A DNA stretch of 64,000 nucleotides, from NCBI RefSeq assembly GCF_026712245.1, contig NZ_JAPPUY010000006.1, positions 124,001 through 188,000 on the forward strand, in the 5' to 3' direction. This document shows, piece after piece, positions 40,401 through 48,519 of the stretch. How positions within the stretch are numbered: position 1 is the first letter of the stretch; the number at the start of each line of letters is the position of its first letter. The notes under the pieces were generated by a model. It ran no database searches, had not been told where the DNA came from, and saw only the letters and a program-made list of their open reading frames with translations. This DNA comes from Roseateles hydrophilus (GTDB lineage Bacteria; Pseudomonadota; Gammaproteobacteria; Burkholderiales; Burkholderiaceae_C). Both the position numbers and the translations under genes were made by a program.

Positions 40401-40892
40401 ATGCTCCGCCGCCTTTGTGTCGCACTGGCCGTGGCCGCCCTCACTGTCACTGCGGCCGCCGAACCAGTCTCGGTCAACCTTCCCGGCTTTCACTGCACGG
40501 GGATGAAGGAGAGCGTACGTCTTCCCGGCAAGCTCTCTCAGCTACGCAAGCTCGGAAAGCTGAGCGATGAGCAGACCATCCACGTCGAGGAATGGGACGG
40601 ATACAAGGCCATTGAAAAGTTGCTCCGGTTCAACGGCCTGCACGTTCAAGTCATCACATTCACCAACGACTCAGAACGCTACAACCTCGCCGCCGTCTAC
40701 ATCGAATCGCCGGGTTGGTCGGTAAGCCCTGTGCGCGTTGGCGCTCAAGCGAATGAACTTCTGTCCCGGCTTGGTGCAGTCAAGCCAGAGCCAAATGGCA
40801 CGTGGCGCTTTGCCGGCGAATCGGACTCCCTGTATGTCGAAGCTCGCAATGGCAGAGTCTTCCGCGTAGTCTATGAGTGCTACACGGGGTAG
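40401..40892 (+). CDS. Secreted hypothetical protein, cassette 1
   Basis: A 163-residue protein with a signal peptide (MLRRLCVALAVAALTVTAAA). I do not recognise the mature part; it holds two Cys (HCTG near the N-terminus and YECYTG at the C-terminus) that could pair in the periplasm. It begins 20 bases after the GTTAGGC core and is followed by an attC, so it is the payload of an integron cassette. Base composition is less GC-rich than the chromosomal genes. Confidence 0.7.
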   Translation: MLRRLCVALAVAALTVTAAAEPVSVNLPGFHCTGMKESVRLPGKLSQLRKLGKLSDEQTIHVEEWDGYKAIEKLLRFNGLHVQVITFTNDSERYNLAAVYIESPGWSVSPVRVGAQANELLSRLGAVKPEPNGTWRFAGESDSLYVEARNGRVFRVVYECYTG

Positions 40893-40910
40893 CAGGCGAG
40901 CGCGAGCGAG

Positions 40911-41029
40911 GCCTAACCCCTCGCTCGAGGGGACCGCCACCGGCAAGGCGCTTGGCCCGCGAGCCGGTGTAGTTCATCATCCGCCTCGCGGGCCAAGCGC
41001 CTTGCCGGCGTCGGCCCCTCAGCTCAAAC
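40911..41029 (+). repeat. attC of cassette 1, split from its last core by an IS
   Basis: It starts with GCCTAAC (40911-40917) and ends at AGCTCAAAC (41029). The missing GTTRRRY core, GTTAGGT, resumes at 42519-42525 after the insertion sequence. Two perfectly complementary 23-base arms (40941-40963 and 40985-41007) form the long central hairpin. L-box arms CTCGAGGGGACC and GTCGGCCCCTCAG also pair. Confidence 0.8.
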
Positions 41030-41392
41030 TACAAGGGCTTCCCCGTCCGTCAAGCCAAACGAATCCCTGATGGCCCGTTTTGCGGGCCATTTCTTCATCT
41101 GCATTCCCTTCTAGACCTGCCACCGTGGCGTCAGCGTGCGCTGGCGAGAAGAACAACAAGGTGCGGACTGGCCAAACTACAAACGGTCATCGATGTGGCG
41201 TTCGATGCCACGGACCCTGATGAAGGACGCACGCGGGGGACCCATTCGTTAGCCGGCAAGCTTGCGCCGCCCTTGAATTCATCGGTCACGCCCCGCGCAG
41301 GTCCAAACCTGTTGTCATCAACGCTTGCCGTCACACGGCGGTGGTTCTGTGTTTCTCTGGCTTCGGTGTGTGGTGAGTCGGGTCGGATTGGG
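41030..41392. ncRNA. Noncoding end of IS copy 1, candidate bridge-RNA region
   Basis: In the IS1111 group the bridge RNA is encoded 3' of the recombinase gene, which is this stretch. It contains CATTCGTTAG (41243-41252), the same ten bases that span the right IS end and target core (42514-42523), as expected for a guide loop. A hairpin ATGGCCCG/CGGGCCAT (41070-41090) followed by TTCTTC lies near the outer end. RNA production itself is not shown by sequence. Confidence 0.45.
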
Positions 41393-42409
41393 TCAAGCAG
41401 GCAGCACGAACTCATCGCCGCGCCGCAGGACCGCCCAGGCCATGCGTGCGTTCTTGGCTGCGATGGCCACCACGGCCCGCCAGTAGCCGCGCCGCTCAGC
41501 CAAGGCGAGGGCCCAGCGGCTGACGGGGTCGGCCTTGTTCTTGGCGGCGGCCAGCAGCGCCTTGGCGCCCAGTACAAGCAGGCTGCGCAGGTAGGCGTCG
41601 CCGGCCTTGGTGATGCGCCCGAGCCGGGTTTTGCCACCCGAGCTGTACTGGCCCGGCGTCAGGCCCAGCCAGGCGGCGAACTGGCGGCCGCAATCGAAGT
41701 CGTGCCCGTTGCCGATCATGGCCAGCAGGCAGGTGGCCGTGGTGGGCCCCACGCCGCCGAGCTGCATCAGCTGCTTGGCCCGCTCGTCGTCCTTGGCCAT
41801 GGCCTGGATGTGGGTGTCGTACTGCGCAATGCGCTCGTCCAGGTGGGTGACTTCGCTGAGCAGGTCGCCGATGACGGTGTTGGCGTGGCCCGGCAGGTCT
41901 TCCAGGCACTCGCAGGCACGGCGGCGCACGGTGGCGGCCTTGAGCGGCAGCACGATGCCGAACTCGCTGAGCAAGCCGCGGATGCGGTTGATCGTGGCGG
42001 TGCGCTGCTCGACAAACCCCTGGCGGGCGCGGTGCACCATCAGGCGCGACTGCTGTTCGAGGTTCTTGAGCGGCACGAAGCGCATGTGGGGCCGCTGGAT
42101 GGCCTCGCAGATCGCTGCAGCGTCGGCGGCGTCGTTCTTGCCGCGCTTGCCCGTCATGCGGTAAGGCGTGACGAACTTCGGTGCGATCAGCCGCACGGTG
42201 TGGCCCGAGGCCTGGAACAGCCGCGCCCAGTGGTGGGCGCCGGAGCAGGCCTCCATGCCGATGACACACGGTGGCAGGCTGGCGATGAGCTCGTGGAGCT
42301 TGTCGCGCGGCACTGCCGGGCGGATCAGTTCGGCCTTGCCGGCGTCGTTGACGCCATGAACCGCAAAAACGTTCTTGGCGAGGTCGATACCCACGGTCAG
42401 AATCGTCAT
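41393..42409 (-). CDS. IS110 family transposase (DEDD recombinase), copy 1
   Basis: A 338-residue recombinase. The N-terminal RuvC-like domain shows VGIDLAKN (first Asp), GMEACSGAHHWAR (Glu) and GKNDAADAAAI (last Asp pair). The C-terminal domain has LGGVGPTTATCLLAMIG and YSSGGKTRLGRITKAGD with the catalytic Ser. The ATG at 42409 was chosen over one at 42454 because GGAAGGGGAAG lies directly upstream. Differs from copy 2 by three residues. Intact, so the element may still move. Confidence 0.9.
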   Translation of the reverse strand: MTILTVGIDLAKNVFAVHGVNDAGKAELIRPAVPRDKLHELIASLPPCVIGMEACSGAHHWARLFQASGHTVRLIAPKFVTPYRMTGKRGKNDAADAAAICEAIQRPHMRFVPLKNLEQQSRLMVHRARQGFVEQRTATINRIRGLLSEFGIVLPLKAATVRRRACECLEDLPGHANTVIGDLLSEVTHLDERIAQYDTHIQAMAKDDERAKQLMQLGGVGPTTATCLLAMIGNGHDFDCGRQFAAWLGLTPGQYSSGGKTRLGRITKAGDAYLRSLLVLGAKALLAAAKNKADPVSRWALALAERRGYWRAVVAIAAKNARMAWAVLRRGDEFVLPA

Positions 42410-42530
42410 GGACTTCCCCTTCCGGATGAGTTGATGAGAGATCGCACTTCCCATCGTGGCACCTGGTTGCCGTTTGCCGCAACGTGGCTAGTTCGGGACG
42501 GGGAAGTCCCTTTCATTCGTTAGGTTTGCC

Positions 42531-42953
42531 ATGGGATCGTCAATACCGGCCCTCATCGCGATTTTGTTGGCGCCATTGGTGCAGCAACTCCCGATGGTGC
42601 TCTTGTCCGCGCTAATCTTTGCTGCACTCAGGAAACGGGAAGAAAGTCTGTCCTCCCTGAAGATATGGAGTGCTTCCTTTCAAATCTACGCTTTGGCAGC
42701 GGTAATACATCTGTCAGCCTGGCTAATTTGGTATGCCCGGAATTTCTCGACCAAAGATGGATTCCTCGCCCGTCCTTCATTCCTGGTCACAAATCCCATT
42801 GTTTATCTATTTCTGGGAAGTAGTGTTTATTTTGCAGTGTTGGGTTCGCAGGGCAAATTCTCCCGACCCGCCCTATTCAAATCATGGATTTATTTCCTTT
42901 CCGCAGGCCTATTGTTGCTACTCTTGACGCGGCTCAGTGGGTTGTCATTTTGA
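42531..42953 (+). CDS. Hypothetical membrane protein, cassette 2
   Basis: A 140-residue protein with about four hydrophobic segments (LLAPLVQQLPMVLLSALIFAAL, a segment around IYALAAVIHLSAWLIW, NPIVYLFLGSSVYFAVLG, and the C-terminus). No family is recognised. It starts 12 bases after the GTTAGGT core and its attC follows, so it is an integron cassette payload. Codon use is clearly AT-richer than all chromosomal neighbours, a sign of foreign origin. Confidence 0.72.
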   Translation: MGSSIPALIAILLAPLVQQLPMVLLSALIFAALRKREESLSSLKIWSASFQIYALAAVIHLSAWLIWYARNFSTKDGFLARPSFLVTNPIVYLFLGSSVYFAVLGSQGKFSRPALFKSWIYFLSAGLLLLLLTRLSGLSF

Positions 42954-42999
42954 GAAAATTCATGCAAGCGTGGAAACTCAGTGCTATTGAGGCACAGAA

Positions 43000-43049
43000 A
43001 CCTAACCTGGCATTGCAGCGGACGCCTTCGGCGCACGCTGAATTTCAAC
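43000..43049 (+). repeat. attC of cassette 2, split from its last core by the second IS
   Basis: It runs from ACCTAAC (43000-43006) through CAGCGGACGCC, a TTCG loop, GGCGCACGCTG and AATTTCAAC, where the IS begins. The final core GTTAGGC resumes at 44539-44545. Without the IS it would be a short attC of about 57 bp. Confidence 0.78.
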
Positions 43050-44538
43050 TACAAGGGCTTCCCCGTCCGTCAAGCCAAACGAATCCCTGATGGCCCGCCG
43101 TGCGGGCCATCTCTTCATCTGCATTCCCTTCTAGACCTGCCACCGTGGCGTCAGCGTGCGCTGACGAGAAGAACAACAAGGTGCGGACTGGCCAAACTAC
43201 AAACGGTCATCGATGTGGCGTTCGATGCCACGGACCCTGATGAAGGACGCACGCGGGGGACCCATTCGTTAGCCGGCAAGCTTGCGCCGCCCTTGAATTC
43301 ATCGGTCACGCCCCGCGCAGGTCCAAACCTGTTGTCATCAACGCTTGCCGTCACACGGCGGTGGTTCTGTGTTTCTCTGGCTTCGGTGTGTGGCGAGTCG
43401 GGTCGGATTGGGTCAAGCAGGCAGCACGAACTCATCGCCGCGCCGCAGGACCGCCCAGGCCATGCGTGCGTTCTTGGCTGCGATGGCCACCACGGCCCGC
43501 CAGTAGCCGCGCCGCTCAGCCAAGGCGAGGGCCCAGCGGCTGACGGGGTCGGCCTTGTTCTTGGCGGCGGCCAGCAGCGCCTTGGCGCCCAGTACAAGCA
43601 GGCTGCGCAGGTAGGCGTCGCCGGCCTTGGTGATGCGCCCGAGCCGGGTTTTGCCACCCGAGCTGTACTGGCCCGGCGTCAGGCCCAGCCAGGCGGCGAA
43701 CTGGCGGCCGCAATCGAAGTCGTGCCCGTTGCCGATCATGGCCAGCAGGCAGGTGGCCGTGGTGGGCCCCACGCCGCCGAGCTGCATCAGCTGCTTGGCC
43801 CGCTCGTCGTCCTTGGCCATGGCCTGGATGTGGGTGTCGTACTGCGCAATGCGCTCGTCCAGGTGGGTGACCTCGCTGAGCAGGTCGCCGATGACGGTGT
43901 TGGCGTGGCCCGGCAGGTCTTCCAGGCACTCGCAGGCGCGGCGGCGCACGGTGGCGGCCTTGAGCGGCAGCACGATGCCGAACTCGCTGAGCAAGCCGCG
44001 GATGCGGTTGATCGTGGCGGTGCGCTGCTCGACAAACCCCTGGCGGGCGCGGTGCACCATCAGGCGCGACTGCTGTTCGAGGGTCTTGAGCGGCACGAAG
44101 CGCATGTGGGGCCGCTGGATGGCCTCGCAGATCGCTGCGGCGTCGGCGGCGTCGTTCTTGCCGCGCTTGCCCGTCATGCGGTAAGGCGTGACGAACTTCG
44201 GTGCGATCAGCCGCACGGTGTGGCCCGAGGCCTGGAACAGCCGCGCCCAGTGGTGGGCGCCGGAGCAGGCCTCCATGCCGATGACACACGGCGGCAGGCT
44301 GGCGATGAGCTCGTGGAGCTTGTCGCGCGGCACCGCCGGGCGGATCAGTTCGGCCTTGCCGGCCTCGTTGATGCCATGAACCGCAAAAACGTTCTTGGCG
44401 AGGTCGATACCCACGGTCAGAATCGTCATGGACTTCCCCTTCCGGATGAGTTGATGAGAGATCGCACTTCCCATCGTGGCACCTGGTTGCCGTTTGCCGC
44501 AACGCGGCTAGTTCGGGACGGGGAAGTCCCTTTCATTC
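43050..44538 (-). mobile_element. IS110 family (IS1111/attC group) insertion sequence, copy 2
   Basis: Same length, orientation and insertion point relative to attC as copy 1, nearly identical in sequence. The noncoding end (43050-43412) repeats CATTCGTTAG and the outer hairpin; there the stem is conserved while the loop changed from TTTTG to CCGTG. Two copies flank cassette 2, giving a composite arrangement in direct orientation. Confidence 0.85.
43413..44429 (-). CDS. IS110 family transposase (DEDD recombinase), copy 2
   Basis: 338 residues, differing from copy 1 by Val/Ile and Asp/Glu in the HGxNxAGKAE segment and Asn/Thr in PLKxLEQ. All catalytic motifs are intact: VGIDLAKN, GMEACSG, GKNDAADAA, and SSGGKTRLGRI with the Ser nucleophile. 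Same start choice as copy 1. High similarity with a handful of silent changes indicates recent duplication or two arrivals of the same element. Confidence 0.9.
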   Translation of the reverse strand: MTILTVGIDLAKNVFAVHGINEAGKAELIRPAVPRDKLHELIASLPPCVIGMEACSGAHHWARLFQASGHTVRLIAPKFVTPYRMTGKRGKNDAADAAAICEAIQRPHMRFVPLKTLEQQSRLMVHRARQGFVEQRTATINRIRGLLSEFGIVLPLKAATVRRRACECLEDLPGHANTVIGDLLSEVTHLDERIAQYDTHIQAMAKDDERAKQLMQLGGVGPTTATCLLAMIGNGHDFDCGRQFAAWLGLTPGQYSSGGKTRLGRITKAGDAYLRSLLVLGAKALLAAAKNKADPVSRWALALAERRGYWRAVVAIAAKNARMAWAVLRRGDEFVLPA

Positions 44539-44587
44539 GTTAGGCCGCATAGCCCTCCGTCTTGCCATCTCGAACCTTCGTCGCCGC

Positions 44588-44953
44588 GTGAGCTACTGGT
44601 CTACTCCAGACGATCCCCATTTCGCCGCAGGTCACTACGTGGAGCCTTGGGAACTGGAATACATCAGCTCCGCGTCAAGTGCAGTTCGCGCGCTGCTCAC
44701 ACAGGAGGCAGCAACCGGCAACAAGCTCGTTGCAGTGACCAGGCGGTCCTTCCAGTTCAGTCGCGCTCTTGGCACCAGCGTACTGTCCTTGCCCGAGGGC
44801 TTGGCATTCGTCACTCCTCTCAGCTCCCATGGCGCACGCGTACTCGACGGAGATGAAGACGGTGTTGTCCTGTGCCTAGCGTCTGGCGCACGCGCGTTCC
44901 CTCATGGGCATGAGCGACAACCCGACGACTGGCTGCAACCGAATGCGGCCTAA
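44588..44953 (+). CDS. Hypothetical protein, cassette 3
   Basis: A 121-residue soluble protein starting with GTG (MSYWSTPDDPHFAAG). No family recognised. Its TAA (44951-44953) lies inside the GCCTAAC core of the following attC, the usual cassette geometry. It begins 43 bases after the GTTAGGC core at 44539. GC content is lower than the flanking chromosome. Confidence 0.68.
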   Translation: MSYWSTPDDPHFAAGHYVEPWELEYISSASSAVRALLTQEAATGNKLVAVTRRSFQFSRALGTSVLSLPEGLAFVTPLSSHGARVLDGDEDGVVLCLASGARAFPHGHERQPDDWLQPNAA

Positions 44954-45073
44954 CCCTTCGCTCAAGGCGACCCCCAACGGCATGGCACCTGGGCCGCTGC
45001 GGTCGGCTTACTATCTTGCCCTTCGCGGCCCAGGCGCCACACCGCCGGGGTCGCCTTAGCTCAAAAGTTGGGC
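44948..45073 (+). repeat. Complete attC of cassette 3
   Basis: It runs from GCCTAAC (44948-44954) to GTTGGGC (45067-45073). CTCAAGGCGACCCC pairs with GGGGTCGCCTTAG, and inner arms around ACCTGGGCCGC/GCGGCCCAGGCGCC extend the hairpin. It is the only uninterrupted, well-preserved attC of the array and carries no IS. Confidence 0.82.
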
Positions 45074-45143
45074 AGCTGCATCCCGGCTTTGACCAGTCTC
45101 TGACCGTGCCGTAGCGAATTACCGCTCCTGGCCGTCATCCGCC

Positions 45144-45150
45144 GCCCAAC
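45144..45150 (+). repeat. attC remnant at the array end
   Basis: GCCCAAC followed by GATTCGTTGTGGCCGC resembles the left half of another attC, 71 bases after the last full core. No right half is found before the gluQ stop at 45203. The stretch 45074-45202 otherwise holds no gene; it may be the stump of a deleted fourth cassette. Confidence 0.4.
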
Positions 45151-45202
45151 GATTCGTTGTGGCCGCGGCCTTTCCCGTCGGACGGTATCCCGCGCAGCGG
45201 GT

Positions 45203-46123
45203 TCACCCCACCGCATCTCCACGTGGCGCCGTGTCACAAGACAGACGGTTGGCCTGCCGCCATTGCTCAGCCGCAGCGGCCAGCAGCTCCGCAGGCGTTG
45301 CGGCGCTCTCGGTGAGCGTGAGCCCCAGCCGCACCGCAGCCTCGCGCAGCCGCGCGAGCGGGGCGGCGAGATCGAGGGCCGCCGCACCGTTCTGCTTGGA
45401 CAGCTTGTGCCCGTCCGCCGCCAGCACCAGCGGCGTGTGCAGGTAGCGCGGTGTGGCCACGCCCAGCGCGCGCTGCAGCGCGATCTGCCGCGGCGTGTTG
45501 TCGGCCAGGTCTTCGCCGCGCACGACGTCGGTGATGCCCTGCTCGGCGTCGTCCACGACGACCGCGAGCTGGTAGGCCCACAGGCCGTCGGCGCGCTTCA
45601 GCACGAAGTCGCCGACGTCGGCGTCGAGGTCCTGCGACTGCGCGCCGAGCCGGCGGTCCTGCCACGCGATGCAGCCTTGCACGCGGTAGCGCCAGGCGCG
45701 CGGCGGGCGAGCGCCGGTGCCCGCGCGGCAGGTGCCGGGGTAGACCAGCTCGCCGTGCTTGGGGCGCGGGCCAAGGCTGCGTTCGTAGGCGGCGGCGATC
45801 TCGGCACGCGTGCAGGCGCAGCCGTAGGCGTGGCCGGCGGCGATCAGGCGGTCCAGCGCGGCCTGGTAGCGGTCCCCGCGTTGCGATTGCCACACGGGCG
45901 TTTCGTCCGGGTGCAGGCCCAGCGCAGCAAGCTGGCCCAGGATGAGCTCGCCCGTGCCCGGCGGGCAGCGCGGGCCGTCCACGTCCTCGATGCGCACCAG
46001 CCACTGGCCGCCGTGGGCGCGGGCGTCCAGCCAGCTGGCCAGCGCTGCCACCAGCGAGCCGTCGTGCAGCGGGCCGGTGGGCGAGGGCGCAAAACGGCCT
46101 CGGTAGCGGGCGCTTCCGGTCAC
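45203..46123 (-). CDS. gluQ: Glutamyl-Q tRNA(Asp) synthetase
   Basis: A 306-residue truncated class I synthetase that attaches glutamate to queuosine of tRNA-Asp. [16 protein letters not shown] is the HIGH-like region, [10 protein letters not shown] binds the substrate, and the Cys pattern in GCACTRAE with YPGTCR suits the zinc site. HKLSKQNGA is the KMSKS-like motif. The anticodon-binding part is absent, as expected for GluQ. The GTG at 46123 overlaps the upstream LysR stop as GTGA, a coupling that favours it over the longer frame. Confidence 0.9.
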   Translation of the reverse strand: MTGSARYRGRFAPSPTGPLHDGSLVAALASWLDARAHGGQWLVRIEDVDGPRCPPGTGELILGQLAALGLHPDETPVWQSQRGDRYQAALDRLIAAGHAYGCACTRAEIAAAYERSLGPRPKHGELVYPGTCRAGTGARPPRAWRYRVQGCIAWQDRRLGAQSQDLDADVGDFVLKRADGLWAYQLAVVVDDAEQGITDVVRGEDLADNTPRQIALQRALGVATPRYLHTPLVLAADGHKLSKQNGAAALDLAAPLARLREAAVRLGLTLTESAATPAELLAAAAEQWRQANRLSCDTAPRGDAVG

Positions 46124-47088
46124 AGCACCAGGCCTTCGTGCTGCTCCAGCAGGGCGCGGCGCGTGGCCTCGCTGCGCAGCTTGTCCAGCCACCAGGCCAG
46201 GGCCTTGCCGGGCGCCTGGCCGGTGTCGCGCCAGGCGTAGTGCATGACGCCGGAGCGCCGGCCCTCGTAGGTGGCCTTGCGCACCAGGCGGCCGGCGTCC
46301 AGGTGGCGGCGCACCATGCTGACGGGCAGTGAGCCGCAGCCCAGGCCGCGCAGCAGGGCTTCGAGCTTGGTGGCCATGGAGGGCATGGTCAGCACGTCCT
46401 GCCCGGGCAGCAGGCCCACGGTGATGGGCGCCAGCGTGCGGGCGCTGTCGGCCACGGCCACGATGCGGTGTTCGGCGATTTGCGCGGCCGTCAGCGGCTC
46501 GGGCAGCGCGGCCAGCGGGTGGTGCGGCGCGATGCAGAACGCGAACTCCAGCTCGCCGGCCGGCTCGCAGTGGATGTTGCTGCTGGCGGCCTGCGCGGGC
46601 ACGCCCAGTGCGAGGTCGGCCTGGCCGTGCAGCAGCGCCTCCCAGGTGCCGGCCAGCACCTCCACGCGCAGCTTCAGCCGCGTCGGCGGCGGTGTGCCGT
46701 CCTCGCAGCGCTCGGCGTAGAAGGCCTCCATCAGGTCGAACACCGCGCGGCGGGCGACGGCGTCGTCCATCACCAGCGTGAGCTCGCTCTCCCAGCCGGT
46801 GGCGATACGGCGCACGCGGTTGGCCACGGCGTCCAACTCCTGCAGCAGGCGCCGGCCTTCCATCAGCAGCTCCTGGCCGGCGGAGGTCAGCACGGCCTGG
46901 CGGGAGCTGCGGTCGAACAGCAGCACGTCCAGCGCGTCCTCCAGCTGGCGCACGGAGTAGGTCAGCGCCGACGGCACGCGGCCCATCTCGCGCGCGGCGG
47001 CGGCAAAGCTGCCGGTGCGGGCAATGGTGTCCATCATGGACAGGGCCTCGGGGGTCAGGGCACGGCGCTTGTCTTGGGCATGGGGCAT
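46120..47088 (-). CDS. LysR family transcriptional regulator
   Basis: A 322-residue LysR protein. The helix-turn-helix [25 protein letters not shown] lies at residues 30-55, and the ligand-binding domain follows with [18 protein letters not shown]. It is divergent from the pirin gene (100 bases apart), so pirin and the WrbA-like gene are its likely targets, a common Burkholderiales arrangement. It is coupled by GTGA to gluQ downstream, probably without functional link. Effector unknown. Confidence 0.88.
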   Translation of the reverse strand: MPHAQDKRRALTPEALSMMDTIARTGSFAAAAREMGRVPSALTYSVRQLEDALDVLLFDRSSRQAVLTSAGQELLMEGRRLLQELDAVANRVRRIATGWESELTLVMDDAVARRAVFDLMEAFYAERCEDGTPPPTRLKLRVEVLAGTWEALLHGQADLALGVPAQAASSNIHCEPAGELEFAFCIAPHHPLAALPEPLTAAQIAEHRIVAVADSARTLAPITVGLLPGQDVLTMPSMATKLEALLRGLGCGSLPVSMVRRHLDAGRLVRKATYEGRRSGVMHYAWRDTGQAPGKALAWWLDKLRSEATRRALLEQHEGLVL

Positions 47089-47188
47089 GCGTTCAGTCTA
47101 TTTGAACGGTGTCCTCAAGCCGCGCTGGTCGATAGGGGATAGGCTGGCTCCTACATTGACTCCATCGCCAACAAGCAAGGAGCCTCAG

Positions 47189-47935
47189 ATGACCACCCAA
47201 CTGATCAAGTCTTCGGACCGCGGCTATGCCGACCATGGCTGGCTGAAGTCCTTCCACAGCTTCTCGTTCGCCGACTACTACGACCCGGCGCGCATGGGCT
47301 TCGGCGCGCTGCGCGTCATCAACGAGGACCGCGTGGCCCCGGGCCGTGGCTTCGGCACGCATGGCCACCGAGACATGGAGATCATCAGCTACGTGCTGTC
47401 GGGCGAGCTGGCGCACAAGGACAGCATGGGCAATGGCGAGCGCGGGGCGGCGCAGAACGGCAAGGAGGCGGGCGTCATCCGCCCCGGTGACGTGCAGCGC
47501 ATGAGCGCCGGCACGGGCGTCATGCACAGCGAGTTCAACCATGCCAAGGACGAGACCACGCATTTCCTGCAGATCTGGATCCAGCCCGACCGCCGCGGCA
47601 TTGCGCCCAGCTATGAGCAGAAGCATTTCGACCCGGCGTCCAAGCGCGGCAAGCTGCGCCTGGTGGCGGCCAACGATGGCGAGGCACAGGCGCAGGGCGC
47701 GGTGACCATCCATGCTGACGCGAAGCTGTATGCCGGCCTGTTCGACGGCGCGGAGAGTGCCGAGCTGGCGCTCGACCCCGCCCGCCTGGCCTACATCCAT
47801 GTCGTGCGCGGAGCGCTGACCGTCAACGGCCAAGCCCTGACGGCGGGCGATGCCTTGCAGGTGCGTGCAGCATCGCGGCTTTCGCTGTCCGCCGGCCACG
47901 ACGCTGAAGTCCTCGTCTTCGACCTCGCCGCCTGA
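47189..47935 (+). CDS. Pirin family protein (YhhW-type quercetin dioxygenase-like)
   Basis: A 248-residue double-cupin protein. RGYADHGWLKSFHSFSFADYYDP starts the pirin domain, GFGTHGHRDMEIISYVLSGELAHKDSMGN carries the metal-binding His/His/Glu set, and MSAGTGVMHSEFNH completes the cupin. Pirins of this type have quercetinase activity or act as redox-responsive partners. The ATG at 47189 follows AAGGAG. It is the first of two genes, with the WrbA-like gene 29 bases downstream, opposite to the LysR gene. Confidence 0.9.
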   Translation: MTTQLIKSSDRGYADHGWLKSFHSFSFADYYDPARMGFGALRVINEDRVAPGRGFGTHGHRDMEIISYVLSGELAHKDSMGNGERGAAQNGKEAGVIRPGDVQRMSAGTGVMHSEFNHAKDETTHFLQIWIQPDRRGIAPSYEQKHFDPASKRGKLRLVAANDGEAQAQGAVTIHADAKLYAGLFDGAESAELALDPARLAYIHVVRGALTVNGQALTAGDALQVRAASRLSLSAGHDAEVLVFDLAA

Positions 47936-47964
47936 ATCCCTTCCACCCCTCACAAGGAACTGTC

Positions 47965-48519
47965 ATGAGCAAGATCGTCGTTCTGTACCACTCCGGCTAC
48001 GGCCACACCAAGAAGGTCGCCGAGGCCGTGGCCGGCACTGCTGGCGCGCAGCTGATCGCCATCGACGCCGAAGGCAACATCACCGAGGCCGACTGGGCCA
48101 CGCTGGCGGCGGCCGACGGCATCATCTTCGGCACGCCGACCTACATGGGCGGCCCGAGCTGGCAGTTCAAGAAGTTCGCCGACGCGAGCAGCAAGCCCTG
48201 GTACGCCCAGCTGTGGAAGGACAAGATCGCCGCCGGCTTCACCAACAGCGCCACGCTCAATGGTGACAAGCAGGGCACCATCCAGTACCTGCATGCGCTG
48301 AGCCAGCAGCACAGCATGATCTGGGTCGGCACCGGCATGAAGGCGCCCAACCACAAGGCCGCCACGCGCGACGACGTCAACAACCTCGGCGGCTATGCCG
48401 GTCTCATCACGGCCACGCCCAGCGACGCCTCGGCCGAGGAGATGGTGCCGGGCGACATCGCCACGGCCAAGGCCTTCGGCGAGCGCGTGAAGGCGGTTGT
48501 GGAGCGCTGGACTAAATAA
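47965..48519 (+). CDS. NAD(P)H-dependent flavodoxin-fold oxidoreductase, WrbA-like
   Basis: A 184-residue flavodoxin-fold protein. IVVLYHSGYGHTKKVAEAV is the FMN phosphate loop, IIFGTPTYMGGPSWQFKKF the second FMN loop, and WVGTGMKAPN lies near the isoalloxazine site. It reduces quinones or related compounds by two electrons. Start with AAGGAAC upstream. In the pirin-NADPH reductase pair it probably serves electrophile or oxidative stress defence under the LysR gene. It overlaps the convergent DUF1501 gene by 8 bases. Confidence 0.85.
   Translation: MSKIVVLYHSGYGHTKKVAEAVAGTAGAQLIAIDAEGNITEADWATLAAADGIIFGTPTYMGGPSWQFKKFADASSKPWYAQLWKDKIAAGFTNSATLNGDKQGTIQYLHALSQQHSMIWVGTGMKAPNHKAATRDDVNNLGGYAGLITATPSDASAEEMVPGDIATAKAFGERVKAVVERWTK

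Larger units (their letters stand above)
41030..42518 (-). mobile_element. IS110 family (IS1111/attC group) insertion sequence, copy 1
   Basis: About 1489 bp, bounded by comparison with copy 2 at 43050. It encodes one transposase on the minus strand, with 363 noncoding bases 3' of the gene and 109 bases 5' of it. Subterminal inverted repeats share AAGGGnCTTCCCCGTCC. There is no target duplication. It sits in attC immediately before the GTTRRRY core, which is the known target choice of the IS1111-attC group. Confidence 0.85.

Noticed and set aside
41195-42523. Long plus-strand frames across both IS copies (also 42981-44543)
   Set aside because: They run antisense to the intact DEDD transposase and cross IS and cassette boundaries.
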